The notes beneath the pieces are model-generated. The model saw only the letters and a list, made by a program, of their open reading frames with translations, searched no databases and was not told the DNA's origin. The translations under genes were made by a program, and so were the position numbers. A stretch of 64,000 nucleotides of DNA from Peptostreptococcaceae bacterium VA2 (GTDB lineage: Bacteria > Bacillota > Clostridia > Peptostreptococcales > Peptostreptococcaceae): positions 1 to 64,000 of the forward strand of contig JMMB01000007.1 in assembly GCA_000686145.1 (NCBI GenBank). The letters run 5' to 3'. Position 1 is the stretch's first letter. The number at the start of each line of letters is the position of its first letter. This document shows positions 8,985-18,006 of the stretch, piece after piece.

Positions 8985-9070
8985 TATTAATTCACCTTTT
9001 TATCTATTTTTTAATCTCTCGTCTTAGCCTACATCTTTATATTTTACGTTTTTTATGACATTTTATCAAG

Positions 9071-9116
9071 AAAAATAAAAGCTACAGTACAATTATGCAC
9101 TATAGCTTTTATTTTT
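9071..9116. terminator. Terminator after tatD
   Basis: AAAAATAAAAGCTA pairs perfectly with TAGCTTTTATTTTT across an 18-base loop that has a further short pairing. T runs flank both sides. It closes the metG-tatD unit before rnmV. Confidence 0.7.
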
Positions 9117-9141
9117 ATAATATTTTATAAAAAATTATTTA

Positions 9142-9912
9142 TTATTTTATATTAAAGAATCTCTTTGCATTTTCTTTTGTAGCTTCACATACTTTTTCAT
9201 AAGATATTCCTTTTTCCTGAGCTATCTTATCAGCAACAAAAGCTACTAAAGAAGGGTCATTTCTTTTTCCTCTATGTGGCTCTGGTGCCATATATGGTGA
9301 ATCAGTTTCAATTAATAAATATTCTAGTGGTATTTCACTTACTACTTCTCTAGTTTTTTTATTATTTTTAAATGTAACTGTTCCTGGAATAGAAATATAA
9401 CATCCCATTTTTATATATTCTTTAGCTAATTCTACATTTCCACTATAGCAATGAAGCACACATCCTATTTCTGGATTTTTAGTATTTTTGATTATTTCAA
9501 AAGTATCAGCATGTGCATCTCTATCATGTATTATTATTGGTAATTTTAATTCATTAGCTAATTCTATTTGTTTTTTAAACCATTCTCTTTGAATTTCTCT
9601 AGGTGCATTATCATAAAAATAATCTAACCCTATTTCACCTATTGCAACTACCTTTTTATTTTCAGTAGCTAATTTTTTTAGAGTATCTATAGCACTATCA
9701 TCCAGTTGCCCTACATCATGTGGATGTACTCCAACTGCTGCATATATAAAATCGTATTTATTAGATAGTTTAACACTGCTTATAGAACTTTCTATATCTG
9801 CACCTGGGTTTACAACTAAATCTACTTTTTTTTCTTTTAGAGTTTTAATTAATTCTTCTCTATCTTCATCAAATCTTGCATCATTTAAATGTGCATGTGA
9901 GTCAAATAACAT
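9142..9912 (-). CDS. tatD: TatD family metal-dependent hydrolase/deoxyribonuclease
   Basis: TatD proteins are TIM-barrel metal hydrolases with exonuclease activity reported in several bacteria. In 256 residues all family motifs are present: FDSHAHLND (first metal histidines), GEIGLDYFYD (metal Glu), IIHDRDAH, HCYSG and the final ETDSPY aspartate. It starts 20 bases after metG and is part of the same transcript, an arrangement common in Firmicutes (metS-yabD). The physiological substrate is not settled for most members. Confidence 0.93.
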   Translation of the reverse strand: MLFDSHAHLNDARFDEDREELIKTLKEKKVDLVVNPGADIESSISSVKLSNKYDFIYAAVGVHPHDVGQLDDSAIDTLKKLATENKKVVAIGEIGLDYFYDNAPREIQREWFKKQIELANELKLPIIIHDRDAHADTFEIIKNTKNPEIGCVLHCYSGNVELAKEYIKMGCYISIPGTVTFKNNKKTREVVSEIPLEYLLIETDSPYMAPEPHRGKRNDPSLVAFVADKIAQEKGISYEKVCEATKENAKRFFNIK

Positions 9913-9932
9913 TTTTTTATTCTCCTAACTTA

Positions 9933-11894
9933 TTAACAAACTTCGCATCCATCTTTAGCACCACTTGCGATTGGAACTACTAAATCATCTCCATCATCTC
10001 CAGCTGCTAATATCATACCTTGAGATTCTACACCTCTTAATTTAACTGGTTTTAAGTTACATACAACTATAACTTCTTTTCCTACCATATCTTCAGGCTT
10101 ATACCAAGCCGCTATTCCAGATACTATTTGTCTAGTTTCTGGTCCTATTTTTATTTGAGATACTAATAATCTATCTGCTTTTGGATGTTTTTCACAGCTT
10201 AGTACTTTTCCTACTCTTAGCTCTACTTTATCTAATTCATCTATTGTTATATTTTCTTTGTGCTCTATTGTTATATTTTCTTTGTGCTCTATTGTTTCTT
10301 CCACTACTTCATCTTCCTTTTCTGAAAATAATTCGTTTAATTCTTCTACTTCTTTTTCAACCTCTAATCTTGGGAATAAAGATTGCCCTTTATGAACTTT
10401 TGTATTTTCACCTATTAGTCCAAAACTCTTTATACTTTCCCAAGTAGTTAAGTTTTCATCAACTATTCCTAATTGAGCATATATTTTCCTAGCAGTATCG
10501 TTCATTACTGGATTTATAAGTGTTGCTATTGTTCTTATAGATTCACATAAATTATATAATACTGTGTCTAATACATCTTTTTTAGCTTCATCTTTAGCTA
10601 AAGCCCAAGGCATAGTTTCATCTATATATTTATTTGTTCTTCTTATTAATTTCCAAGCACTTTCTAGTGCTTCATTAAATTGAAGTTTGTCCATTTCTTT
10701 TTCAAAGTTTTCTACTGAAACTCTCGCAACTTCTCTTAAATCTGCATCAAATTCAGTATTTACTTTGACCATTGGTATTATTCCATCATTATATTTTTCT
10801 ACCATAGCTACTGTTCTACTTACTAAGTTTCCTAAATCATTTGCAAGGTCAGAGTTAAGTCTTGTTACAAAGTTTTTATGAGTATAGTTTCCATCTTGAC
10901 CAAATGCAAATTCTCTTAATAAGAAGTATTTAAGTGAATCTACTCCGTATCTTTCTATCATTTGCTCAGGATATACTATATTTCCTTTTGATTTACTCAT
11001 TTTATCATTATCAAATAATATCCATCCATGACCGTATACTTGTGTAGGAACTTCCTCACCTAATGCCATAAGTATTGCTGGCCATATTATTGTATGGAAT
11101 CTCATTATTTCTTTACCTACTATATGAACATTTGCAGGCCAGAATTTTTTATATTCACTATCATCTTCACTCATATATCCAAGCGCTGTTATATAGTTAC
11201 ATAAAGCATCTACCCAAACATATATTACATGTTTTTCATCGAATGGTACTTTTATACCCCAGTCAAAAGTAGTTCTAGTTACACATAAATCTTCTAGCCC
11301 TTTGTCTAAGAAGTTTGCGACCATCTCATTCTTTCTTGATACTGGGAAACAGAAGTTAGGATCAGCGAATAATTCTCTTAATTTATCTTCATACTTAGAT
11401 AATTTAAAGAAATAAGCTTCTTCTTTTGCTATATAAGTTTCTCTTTTACAATCTGGGCACTTATTCCCTTCTAATAATTGTGACTCTGTCCAGAAACTCT
11501 CACATGGAGTACAATATCTTCCTTCGTAAGAACCTTTGTATATATCGCCTTGTTCATATAACTTAGTGAATATCTTTTGTATTATCGCTTCATGTCTATT
11601 TTCAGTAGTTCTTATAAAATCATCATATGATATATCCATAGTATCCCATAAGCTTTTTATATCTGCTATCATTCCATCTAAGTATTGTATTTCAGTCATA
11701 CCTTTTTCTTTAGCTGTTTTTTGTATTTTTTCTCCGTGTTCATCAGTTCCTGTTAAAAATTTTACATCATATCCACAAAAACGCTTAAATCTTGCTATTG
11801 CATCAGCTGCAACTGTTGTATAAGTATGCCCTATATGTAAGTTTCCACTTGGATAGTATATAGGTGTTGTTACATAAAAACTTGGTTTAGTCAT
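9933..11894 (-). CDS. metG: Methionyl-tRNA synthetase
   Basis: MetG charges tRNA-Met for initiation and elongation. The 653-residue protein has the HIGH motif as HIGHTY (residues 21-26), a zinc knuckle region (CTPCESF and CPDCKRE), the KMSKS loop ([12 protein letters not shown]), the anticodon-binding helical domain and a C-terminal OB-fold tRNA-binding domain ([21 protein letters not shown]) typical of the dimeric form. In the linker before the OB fold a stretch of eight residues is duplicated in tandem. It is controlled by a T-box leader with a Met specifier and is followed by tatD. Confidence 0.97.
   Translation of the reverse strand: MTKPSFYVTTPIYYPSGNLHIGHTYTTVAADAIARFKRFCGYDVKFLTGTDEHGEKIQKTAKEKGMTEIQYLDGMIADIKSLWDTMDISYDDFIRTTENRHEAIIQKIFTKLYEQGDIYKGSYEGRYCTPCESFWTESQLLEGNKCPDCKRETYIAKEEAYFFKLSKYEDKLRELFADPNFCFPVSRKNEMVANFLDKGLEDLCVTRTTFDWGIKVPFDEKHVIYVWVDALCNYITALGYMSEDDSEYKKFWPANVHIVGKEIMRFHTIIWPAILMALGEEVPTQVYGHGWILFDNDKMSKSKGNIVYPEQMIERYGVDSLKYFLLREFAFGQDGNYTHKNFVTRLNSDLANDLGNLVSRTVAMVEKYNDGIIPMVKVNTEFDADLREVARVSVENFEKEMDKLQFNEALESAWKLIRRTNKYIDETMPWALAKDEAKKDVLDTVLYNLCESIRTIATLINPVMNDTARKIYAQLGIVDENLTTWESIKSFGLIGENTKVHKGQSLFPRLEVEKEVEELNELFSEKEDEVVEETIEHKENITIEHKENITIDELDKVELRVGKVLSCEKHPKADRLLVSQIKIGPETRQIVSGIAAWYKPEDMVGKEVIVVCNLKPVKLRGVESQGMILAAGDDGDDLVVPIASGAKDGCEVC
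10241..10288 (-). repeat. 24-base tandem duplication inside metG
   Basis: Two perfect copies of a 24-base unit lie head to tail and encode EHKENITI twice in the linker between the anticodon-binding and OB domains. The unit keeps the reading frame, so the duplication lengthens the linker by eight residues. Confidence 0.9.
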
Positions 11895-11925
11895 AATTTT
11901 ACCTCCACTTTATTTTCCTTATATT

Positions 11926-12231
11926 AAAAAACTCGCCTCCTATTAAACATAGGGGCGAGATTAATCACGGTACCACCCTAATTTACCTAAACTCTAATAT
12001 CTATAAATATAATTTATAATGTTTTACAAGAAACTATATAAACTATTTTATTTTAAATAATTATGTTTAGATATCTTAGTAGACTATAACGAGTCTAACC
12101 GTCTTATCTTAAAGATAGATAATCTATCATTCGGATAAAAAGCTCTGAGACCATCTTCAATAATTTATTTATCACTAGCTTTCACCTAACCTAGCTCTCT
12201 GTAGAAAAACTCCTTATTTACTCTTCTCTTC
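11926..12231 (-). promoter_or_regulatory. T-box leader of metG, methionine specific
   Basis: The T-box sequence AGGGTGGTACCGTGA (about 11965-11979) is followed by a strong terminator (CTCGCC paired with GGCGAG, then six T, 11926-11959). Upstream, stem I has AGAGAGCT pairing with the 3' segment AGAGCT, the GGTG motif, and GAAG-ATG-G in the specifier position, the ATG being at 12152-12154. Uncharged tRNA-Met is expected to bind the specifier and the T-box bulge and favour the antiterminator, so metG rises when methionine charging is low. This accounts for most of the 480-base gap ahead of metG. Confidence 0.95.
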
Positions 12232-12238
12232 TTAGCTT

Positions 12239-12268
12239 ATTATATGTTTTTATATTTTACTAAATCAA
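12239..12268 (-). promoter_or_regulatory. Promoter of the metG T-box transcript
   Basis: TTGATT, an 18-base spacer and a perfect TATAAT lie just ahead of the T-box stem I on the minus strand, giving a start at about 12231. Confidence 0.7.
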
Positions 12269-12376
12269 TATATTCTATACATATTATTATACTTCAAATT
12301 TAATTAATATTTAAGCTTAATTTGATAAATTTATGCTTTATTATATATTAATTTATTATATCATATAAATATTATT

Positions 12377-12898
12377 TTAAACAAACATTACATAGCAAAC
12401 AAATACAGATGCTATTACCCCAGCTATATGACAGATCATAGCACAAGTTAAAGTATGTCTTGTATTTTTTATTTTTAAACTTCCATAGTAAATAGCCATT
12501 GTATAAAATATAGTTTCTGATGCACCTACCATAGTAGATCCCATTTTTTCTATCAATGTATCTACACCTACTCTTTGAGCTAATTCAGTGTACATTCCTA
12601 ATGCTCCACTTCCAGATAATGGCTTGACTATAATCAATCCAATAAGCTCTTTTGGTATACTCATTAGCTGTGCTATAGGTTTAAATAAAAATTCTAGCAT
12701 CTCTATTCCTTTTCCTGTTTTAAATATACCTATAGCTAAAAATATTCCGATTATGTACGGAGCTATAGACCATGCTGATTTTAATCCATCGATTGCTCCT
12801 TTTATAAAACTATCATATATATCTATTTTTTTATATCTTCCATAAACTATTATGTAAAGTATTATAAGTGGTATAAGTATATTAGAAAATAGGTCCAC
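12377..12898 (-). CDS. spmB: Spore maturation protein SpmB
   Basis: SpmB is a forespore membrane protein needed with SpmA for normal spore core dehydration. The 173-residue protein has about five hydrophobic segments and the nucleoside-recognition (Gate) domain pattern, including KPLSGSGALGMYTEL and GASETIFYTMAIYYG. It uses a GTG start that shares one base with the spmA stop (TAGTG), so translation is coupled. No clear terminator follows; the next 130 bases hold the metG promoter. Confidence 0.93.
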   Translation of the reverse strand: MDLFSNILIPLIILYIIVYGRYKKIDIYDSFIKGAIDGLKSAWSIAPYIIGIFLAIGIFKTGKGIEMLEFLFKPIAQLMSIPKELIGLIIVKPLSGSGALGMYTELAQRVGVDTLIEKMGSTMVGASETIFYTMAIYYGSLKIKNTRHTLTCAMICHIAGVIASVFVCYVMFV

Positions 12899-13491
12899 TA
12901 CTTACACCTCCTATTACCTTGTAGCATTTTACATGTTATTATAGCAACTATTGTAGATACTATTGTCGCAAATAAAGTTGTTAGTATTATTTCTCCTGGA
13001 TTTTGTGAGCCTAAGTCCATCCTAACTTTTAGCATTGTAAATGGTATTATTTGAATTGATGATATATTTATTACCAAAAACATTACCATATCATTACTAG
13101 CGGTATCTTTTTTATTATTAAGTGTTTGTAATTCACCCATAGCTTTTAGCCCAAATGCTGTTGCTCCATTACCCGCCCCCACCATATTCAAAGCTATATT
13201 CATAACCATATAAGACATTGCTTTGTGCCCTGAGGGTACAGATGGAAATAATTTTTTCATTAAAGGATTGAGCTTGTGACCAATTTTTTCTATTAAACCC
13301 GAATCTTTAGCTATATTCATTATTCCCATCCAAAGAGCCATAACTCCGGCTAAACTTATAGCAAATTCAACACCTCTTGATGCTTCTGTTAATATAACTT
13401 TATTTAATTCTCCTAAATTATCAAAAATTATACTTCCTACTATTCCTATCGAAAGCATATAAAACCATATTTTTCCCATTAAGTACCACAC
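12898..13491 (-). CDS. spmA: Spore maturation protein SpmA
   Basis: SpmA works with SpmB in spore core dehydration and belongs to the same Gate-domain membrane family. In 197 residues there are about five transmembrane stretches plus MALWMGIMNIAKDSGLI, NMVGAGNGATAFGLKAM and the C-terminal half PGEIILTT. An ATG at 13491 is used; an in-frame internal Met four codons on (MGKIWFY) is a less likely alternative, because a strong AGGAGGTG ribosome site stands eight bases before the first ATG. It is divergent from pncB. Confidence 0.9.
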   Translation of the reverse strand: MWYLMGKIWFYMLSIGIVGSIIFDNLGELNKVILTEASRGVEFAISLAGVMALWMGIMNIAKDSGLIEKIGHKLNPLMKKLFPSVPSGHKAMSYMVMNIALNMVGAGNGATAFGLKAMGELQTLNNKKDTASNDMVMFLVINISSIQIIPFTMLKVRMDLGSQNPGEIILTTLFATIVSTIVAIITCKMLQGNRRCK

Positions 13492-13511
13492 CTCCTAAAT
13501 AATTTTATGAT

Positions 13512-13568
13512 ACACATATAACACTTTATACTTGAAAGTTGTACTATATTATGTTTTAGTATATGTGT
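13512..13568. promoter_or_regulatory. Inverted repeat in the spmA-pncB divergent region
   Basis: ACACATATA (13512-13520) and TATATGTGT (13560-13568) are perfect nine-base inverted repeats 39 bases apart, bracketing the likely pncB promoter region. They could be an operator pair for a regulator of NAD salvage, or for the Lrp-type protein encoded after pncB. Confidence 0.4.
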
Positions 13569-13605
13569 GGGGTTTTATATAATTTTTAATTTAAGGAGAA
13601 ATACA

Positions 13606-15036
13606 ATGAGAAATTTAACACTTCTTACTGATTTATATCAACTTACTATGTTAAATGGATATTTCGAAAAAAATATTCATGAGGATATTGTAGTATTTGA
13701 TATGTTTTTTAGGAAAAATGCATGCAATAGTGGATATACCATAGTGTGTGGTATTGAGCAGTTTGTTGATTATATAAATAACATTCATTTTTCAGATGAT
13801 GATTTAAAGTATCTTAAAAGTTTAAATTTATTTTCTGATGAATTTTTAATATTTTTAAAAGATTTCAAATTTACTGGGGATATATATGCCGTTGAAGAAG
13901 GAACTATTATGTTCCCTAATGAACCTATACTTACTGTAAAGGCTCCATTATACCAAGCTCAACTTATTGAAACTGCATTACTTACGATTGTTAATTTCCA
14001 ATCGCTTATAGCTACTAAAGCTTCTAGGGTATGCTTTGCTGCTCAAGGAGATCCTGTACTAGAGTTTGGTTTACGTCGTGCACAAGGTCCTGATGCCGGT
14101 ACATATGGTGCAAGAGCTGCTATAATAGGAGGCTGTAACGCTACTGCAAATGTTTTAGCTGGCAAACTATTTGATATACCTTTAATAGGTACCCAAGCTC
14201 ATAGCTGGGTTCAAAAATTTGATACAGAATTAGAATCATTTGAGGCTTACGCTGATATATATCCAGATAGGTGCCTTTTATTAGTTGATACTTACAATGT
14301 ATTAAATAGCGGTCTTCCTAATGCAATAAAGGTTTTTAAGAAACTAAAAGAAAATGATTATAAACCTTTAGGAATAAGATTAGATTCAGGGGATTTACAG
14401 TATTTATCCAAAGAATGTAAAAAGATTTTAGATAAAGAAGGGTTCGGGGATGTTAGCATTACAGCTTCTAATGATCTTGATGAATATACTATATCTTCAC
14501 TAAAATCAGAGGGTGCTGCTATAAATTCTTGGGGTGTTGGTACAAAACTAATAACTTCTTCAGATTCACCATCTCTTGGTGGTGTTTATAAATTGGCTGC
14601 ATCTTTTAAAGGTGATACAATCGAGCCTAAAATAAAATTATCTGAAGATCCTGAAAAAATTAATAATCCAGGATATAAAAAAGTTGTTAGGATATACAAT
14701 GAAAGTCACAAAGCTGAAGCAGATTTAATAATGCTACATAATGAGGTTATAGACGAATCTGAACCTTTAACGTTATTCCATCCTATTTATAATTGGAAAG
14801 CTAAAACTTTTGTTAATTACAAAGTAAAAGAACTTCACAAACCTTTATTCATAAATGGGGAGTGTAAACATGAACATAAGTCAGTTATGGAAATAAGAGA
14901 TTATGTAAAAGATGAATTAAATACTTTATGGGAAGAATATAGAAGACTTTCAAATCCTCAAACTTATAAAGTTGATTTATCTGATGATCTTTGGAATTTA
15001 AAAAATGAAATGATAGATTCTAAAAAGTTTTTATAA
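13606..15036 (+). CDS. pncB: Nicotinate phosphoribosyltransferase
   Basis: PncB joins nicotinic acid to PRPP to give nicotinate mononucleotide, the entry of the NAD salvage pathway. The 476-residue protein begins MRNLTLLTDLYQLTMLNGY, typical of the long Gram-positive form, and carries LEFGLRRAQGPD, the histidine loop GTQAHSWVQ, RLDSGDL and SNDLDE. The ATG at 13606 has AAGGAG seven bases upstream; the earlier GTG at 13567 has no ribosome site. It is followed after 30 bases by the Lrp-type gene in the same direction. Confidence 0.95.
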   Translation: MRNLTLLTDLYQLTMLNGYFEKNIHEDIVVFDMFFRKNACNSGYTIVCGIEQFVDYINNIHFSDDDLKYLKSLNLFSDEFLIFLKDFKFTGDIYAVEEGTIMFPNEPILTVKAPLYQAQLIETALLTIVNFQSLIATKASRVCFAAQGDPVLEFGLRRAQGPDAGTYGARAAIIGGCNATANVLAGKLFDIPLIGTQAHSWVQKFDTELESFEAYADIYPDRCLLLVDTYNVLNSGLPNAIKVFKKLKENDYKPLGIRLDSGDLQYLSKECKKILDKEGFGDVSITASNDLDEYTISSLKSEGAAINSWGVGTKLITSSDSPSLGGVYKLAASFKGDTIEPKIKLSEDPEKINNPGYKKVVRIYNESHKAEADLIMLHNEVIDESEPLTLFHPIYNWKAKTFVNYKVKELHKPLFINGECKHEHKSVMEIRDYVKDELNTLWEEYRRLSNPQTYKVDLSDDLWNLKNEMIDSKKFL

Positions 15037-15066
15037 TATATTATCTTAATTAAGGGGGATTCAAAA

Positions 15067-15495
15067 ATGGATATTACAGATCACAAAATTATAGACATTC
15101 TACAAAAAGACGGCAGAGTTTCTATGAAAGACTTAGGTAAAATAGTTGGATTAACTTCTCCAGCTGTTTCTGAAAGGGTTAAGAGATTAGAAGAGGCAGG
15201 AATAATAGAAGGTTACAAGGCTATAGTAAATCCTGATGCTTTAGGAAGAGTTATCAAAGCTTTTATACACATATCTCTCCCTAGCAATAAGTATGTAGAT
15301 TTTATTCAAGAAGCTCGTAATGATAATAGAATAGTAGAATGCCATCATATAACTGGTAACGATTGTTCTGTACTAAAGGTTATTGTTAAAGATATGTATG
15401 AACTTGAAAACGTTATTGATTCTATAAAGAAAATAGGTTCAACAAAAACGTCCGTTATACTATCAACTCCTATACATGCAAAAGCTATATTATAG
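15067..15495 (+). CDS. Lrp/AsnC family transcriptional regulator
   Basis: The 142-residue protein has an N-terminal winged helix-turn-helix (DHKIIDILQKDGRVSMKDLGKIVGLTSPAVSERVKRLEEAG region, residues 4-45) and a C-terminal RAM domain (residues about 65-140) that forms octamers and binds small ligands, usually amino acids. A GGGGGAT ribosome site lies upstream. Its position 30 bases after pncB suggests co-transcription, but whether it regulates NAD salvage, amino acid genes or itself is not visible. Confidence 0.93.
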   Translation: MDITDHKIIDILQKDGRVSMKDLGKIVGLTSPAVSERVKRLEEAGIIEGYKAIVNPDALGRVIKAFIHISLPSNKYVDFIQEARNDNRIVECHHITGNDCSVLKVIVKDMYELENVIDSIKKIGSTKTSVILSTPIHAKAIL

Positions 15496-15557
15496 AAATT
15501 AAAATGTATTTATGTACATGTTATTTAAAAAGTATTGATAGAGTGCTTTTTACGATA

Positions 15558-15607
15558 TATAAAAAAATATAGATTACTTATGAATATAAGTAATCTATAT
15601 TTTTTTA
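15558..15607. terminator. Bidirectional terminator between the Lrp and HD genes
   Basis: ATATAGATTACTTAT pairs perfectly with ATAAGTAATCTATAT over a four-base loop, with an A run before and a T run after. It serves both convergent genes; the minus-strand gene ends at its edge. Confidence 0.9.
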
Positions 15608-16300
15608 TTTTTTATATTTATATATATAGTTGGTTAAAGCGTATTCCATATATGTTTTTATCACACCAGTATCTTCATTAGGATTTAATAGTTTTCTGGT
15701 AGCAACTATGTCACAGTATCCTAATAATAAAACGCCTATAACATCGTCTTCTAATGTCTCAAATATTTCAAATAATTTTTCTTGACTCATATTATTGATT
15801 TTGTAAGTTACCAAAAGTATCATATGATGTCTTACATATATATTAAGCAAATCAATTGTCTTTTCCTGTAAATCTAAATCTTTGCCTAAATTAACAGCTA
15901 TATCTGCTCCTACTATTTCATGTCCCTTAAAATGAACTCTGCCCTCAGTATCTACAGTTTTGCTATCTGGCTTTCCTATATCATGTAAAAATATTCCTAG
16001 TTTTAATAATTGAAGTTTATTTAAGTTAGTACCTGCATCACTATTTAAGTAATCTTTTATATAGTTCCTTAAATGAGATGAAAAAAAGTTTTTTTCATCA
16101 ATTATATCTTCAAATTCTTTTAAAGCATTTAATGAGTGATTATATACATTAACTACATGATATTTACACTCTCCATTTAGTTTCATATCTTTTGTTTTAG
16201 GTATTATCTTTTCTAGTGTTTTATTTTCATCTAATTCAATAATTTTTTTATAAGTACCATCACAAGATAAGATATCTATTAATATATTTTGTAGTTTCAT
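15605..16300 (-). CDS. HD domain-containing phosphohydrolase
   Basis: This 231-residue protein has an HD metal phosphohydrolase core: HVVNVYNHSLNAL (His), LFLHDIGKPDSK-like segment GIFLHDIGKP with the HD pair, KGHEIVGAD and VRHHM. The layout resembles the HD domain attached to CCA-adding enzymes, but the nucleotidyltransferase part is absent. It starts 25 bases after rsmI and may be the last gene of the tmk-to-rsmI block. The substrate, a nucleotide or cyclic nucleotide, is unknown. Confidence 0.85.
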   Translation of the reverse strand: MKLQNILIDILSCDGTYKKIIELDENKTLEKIIPKTKDMKLNGECKYHVVNVYNHSLNALKEFEDIIDEKNFFSSHLRNYIKDYLNSDAGTNLNKLQLLKLGIFLHDIGKPDSKTVDTEGRVHFKGHEIVGADIAVNLGKDLDLQEKTIDLLNIYVRHHMILLVTYKINNMSQEKLFEIFETLEDDVIGVLLLGYCDIVATRKLLNPNEDTGVIKTYMEYALTNYIYKYKK

Positions 16301-16324
16301 CTACATCACCTCAAGTTTTATGTT

Positions 16325-17158
16325 TTATAAGTCTAATACTTGTTTATATACTATGTCTTTTTGAAGTTTTCTATCTTTACATACTACTTTAATTGCATCT
16401 TTTTTATCCATACCATCTTTCATTAAAACTACTACATATTCTCTTTCATTAAGGTCATCATAATTATTTTTTACAGTTTTTTCTCCTGTAAAACCTTCTA
16501 CTATTAATACAAATTCACCCTTTACATCTTTTTCATTAAAAATATTTATAACTGTTTCTATGTCTTCTCTTATTATTTCTTGATATTTTTTTGTAAGTTC
16601 TCTGTTTACAGCTATTTTTCTATTACCTAGTATTTTTAGCATATCTTTTAGAGTTTCTTTTAGTCTATGTGGTGATTCATAAAAAATTATAGTTCTTGCT
16701 TCTTCTTTTACTTCTTCTAATTGATTTCTTCTTACTTTTTTGTCTCTATCTAAAAACCCTTCAAATACAAATTTACGTGTTTGAAGTCCAGAACCTACTA
16801 ATGCTGTTATAGATGCTGTTGCTCCTGGCAAAACTTCTATTTCTATATTATTCTCAATAGCTTGTTTTATTATTACTTCTCCTGGGTCGGATATTCCTGG
16901 CATTCCTGCATCACTTATTATAGCTATGTTTTCTCCAGCTAATAATTTTTCTATTAAATATCCACCTTTTGATTCTTCATTGTGTTCATGGTAGCTAGTT
17001 AATGGCTTTGATATTTCAAAATGATTTAAAAGTTTTATACTGTGTCTTGTATCTTCAGCTGCTATTACATCTACTTCATTTAATATCCTTACTGTTCTAT
17101 AGGTCATATCTTCTAAATTACCTATAGGTGTTGGACATATATATAATTTTCCACTCAT
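16325..17158 (-). CDS. rsmI: 16S rRNA (cytidine-1402 2'-O) methyltransferase
   Basis: RsmI methylates the ribose of C1402 in the 30S decoding centre. The 277-residue protein shows the tetrapyrrole methylase fold signatures LYICPTPIGNLEDMTYR at the N-terminus, AAEDTRHS, the cofactor loop ISDAGMPGISDPGE (residues about 80-93) and LPGATASITALVGSG. It abuts the preceding methyltransferase gene with no gap, so translation is probably coupled. The yabB-rsmI neighbourhood is conserved in Bacillus, though abrB, usually next, is missing here. Confidence 0.95.
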   Translation of the reverse strand: MSGKLYICPTPIGNLEDMTYRTVRILNEVDVIAAEDTRHSIKLLNHFEISKPLTSYHEHNEESKGGYLIEKLLAGENIAIISDAGMPGISDPGEVIIKQAIENNIEIEVLPGATASITALVGSGLQTRKFVFEGFLDRDKKVRRNQLEEVKEEARTIIFYESPHRLKETLKDMLKILGNRKIAVNRELTKKYQEIIREDIETVINIFNEKDVKGEFVLIVEGFTGEKTVKNNYDDLNEREYVVVLMKDGMDKKDAIKVVCKDRKLQKDIVYKQVLDL

Positions 17159-17911
17159 TTAATTTTCTCCTATATCTTCATTTGCATATACTGCTCTTAA
17201 TTCGTCGGTATAATTTCCATCTTCTCCATATACATATAATGGATCTAATATTTTAAGCTCCGGTCTTCCATCTTTTACAAATTCTACAAGAACTAAATTT
17301 GGTGCTTTATTTGCTCTTGGGTGTATAAATTGTAGTTGCTTAGGCTCTAATCTATACTTTCTTCCTAATTCAATTATATCTACTAATCTAGTAGGTCTGT
17401 GTATCATAAAAAATTTACCCTTAGGCATTGTTAATCTCGAAGCTGCTCTTATAACATCTTCTAAATTACATTTTACTTCATGTCTTGATATTGCTTTTTT
17501 ATCATTAGGATTTTTTATTCCATCCATATGCATATACGGAGGATTTGAAGTTACTACGTGGTATCCATGTATTTCTAGTTCTTTATCTATTGTTTTTATG
17601 TCTGCATTTACTATTTGCACTCTATCTTCTAAATTATTTAACTTTATAGAACGAGTAGCCATTTCATAAACTTCTTCTTGTATCTCTACACCTACTATTT
17701 TTTTAGCTTCACTTTTACCTGCTATTAATATTGGTATTATTCCCGTTCCTGTTCCTAAGTCTGCTACATTAGCACCTCTTTTTACTTTTGCAAAATTAGC
17801 TAATAATACCGCATCTATTCCAAAACAAAATCCATTAGTATCTTGTATTAGTTTTAGACCCTTTAGTTGCAAGTCATCTATTCTTTCACTTTCTTTTAAT
17901 TGTATTTCCAT
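17159..17911 (-). CDS. tRNA1(Val) adenine-N6 methyltransferase-like protein (YabB/TrmN6 family)
   Basis: The 250-residue protein is a class I SAM-dependent methyltransferase with cofactor loop VADLGTGTGIIPILIAG (residues about 49-65) and the N6-adenine catalytic motif SNPPYMHMDG (about 121-130). Family members in enterobacteria methylate A37 of tRNA-Val; the Firmicute YabB target is less certain. It lies between ricT and rsmI, as in Bacillus, and ends exactly where rsmI starts. Confidence 0.9.
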   Translation of the reverse strand: MEIQLKESERIDDLQLKGLKLIQDTNGFCFGIDAVLLANFAKVKRGANVADLGTGTGIIPILIAGKSEAKKIVGVEIQEEVYEMATRSIKLNNLEDRVQIVNADIKTIDKELEIHGYHVVTSNPPYMHMDGIKNPNDKKAISRHEVKCNLEDVIRAASRLTMPKGKFFMIHRPTRLVDIIELGRKYRLEPKQLQFIHPRANKAPNLVLVEFVKDGRPELKILDPLYVYGEDGNYTDELRAVYANEDIGEN

Positions 17912-17955
17912 ATATATCTCCTTTCATGTCTTATGACTTAAATTGTCTTATATCA

Positions 17956-17980
17956 TAAAAAGGTAGGAAAAATCCTACCT
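17956..17980 (-). terminator. Terminator after ricT
   Basis: AGGTAGGA and TCCTACCT form a perfect stem with a short A/T loop, followed on the minus strand by five T. It partly separates ricT from the methyltransferase gene, which begins about 45 bases further on. Confidence 0.75.
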
Positions 17981-18006
17981 CCTTAATTCTCTTATTTAAA
18001 CTATAT

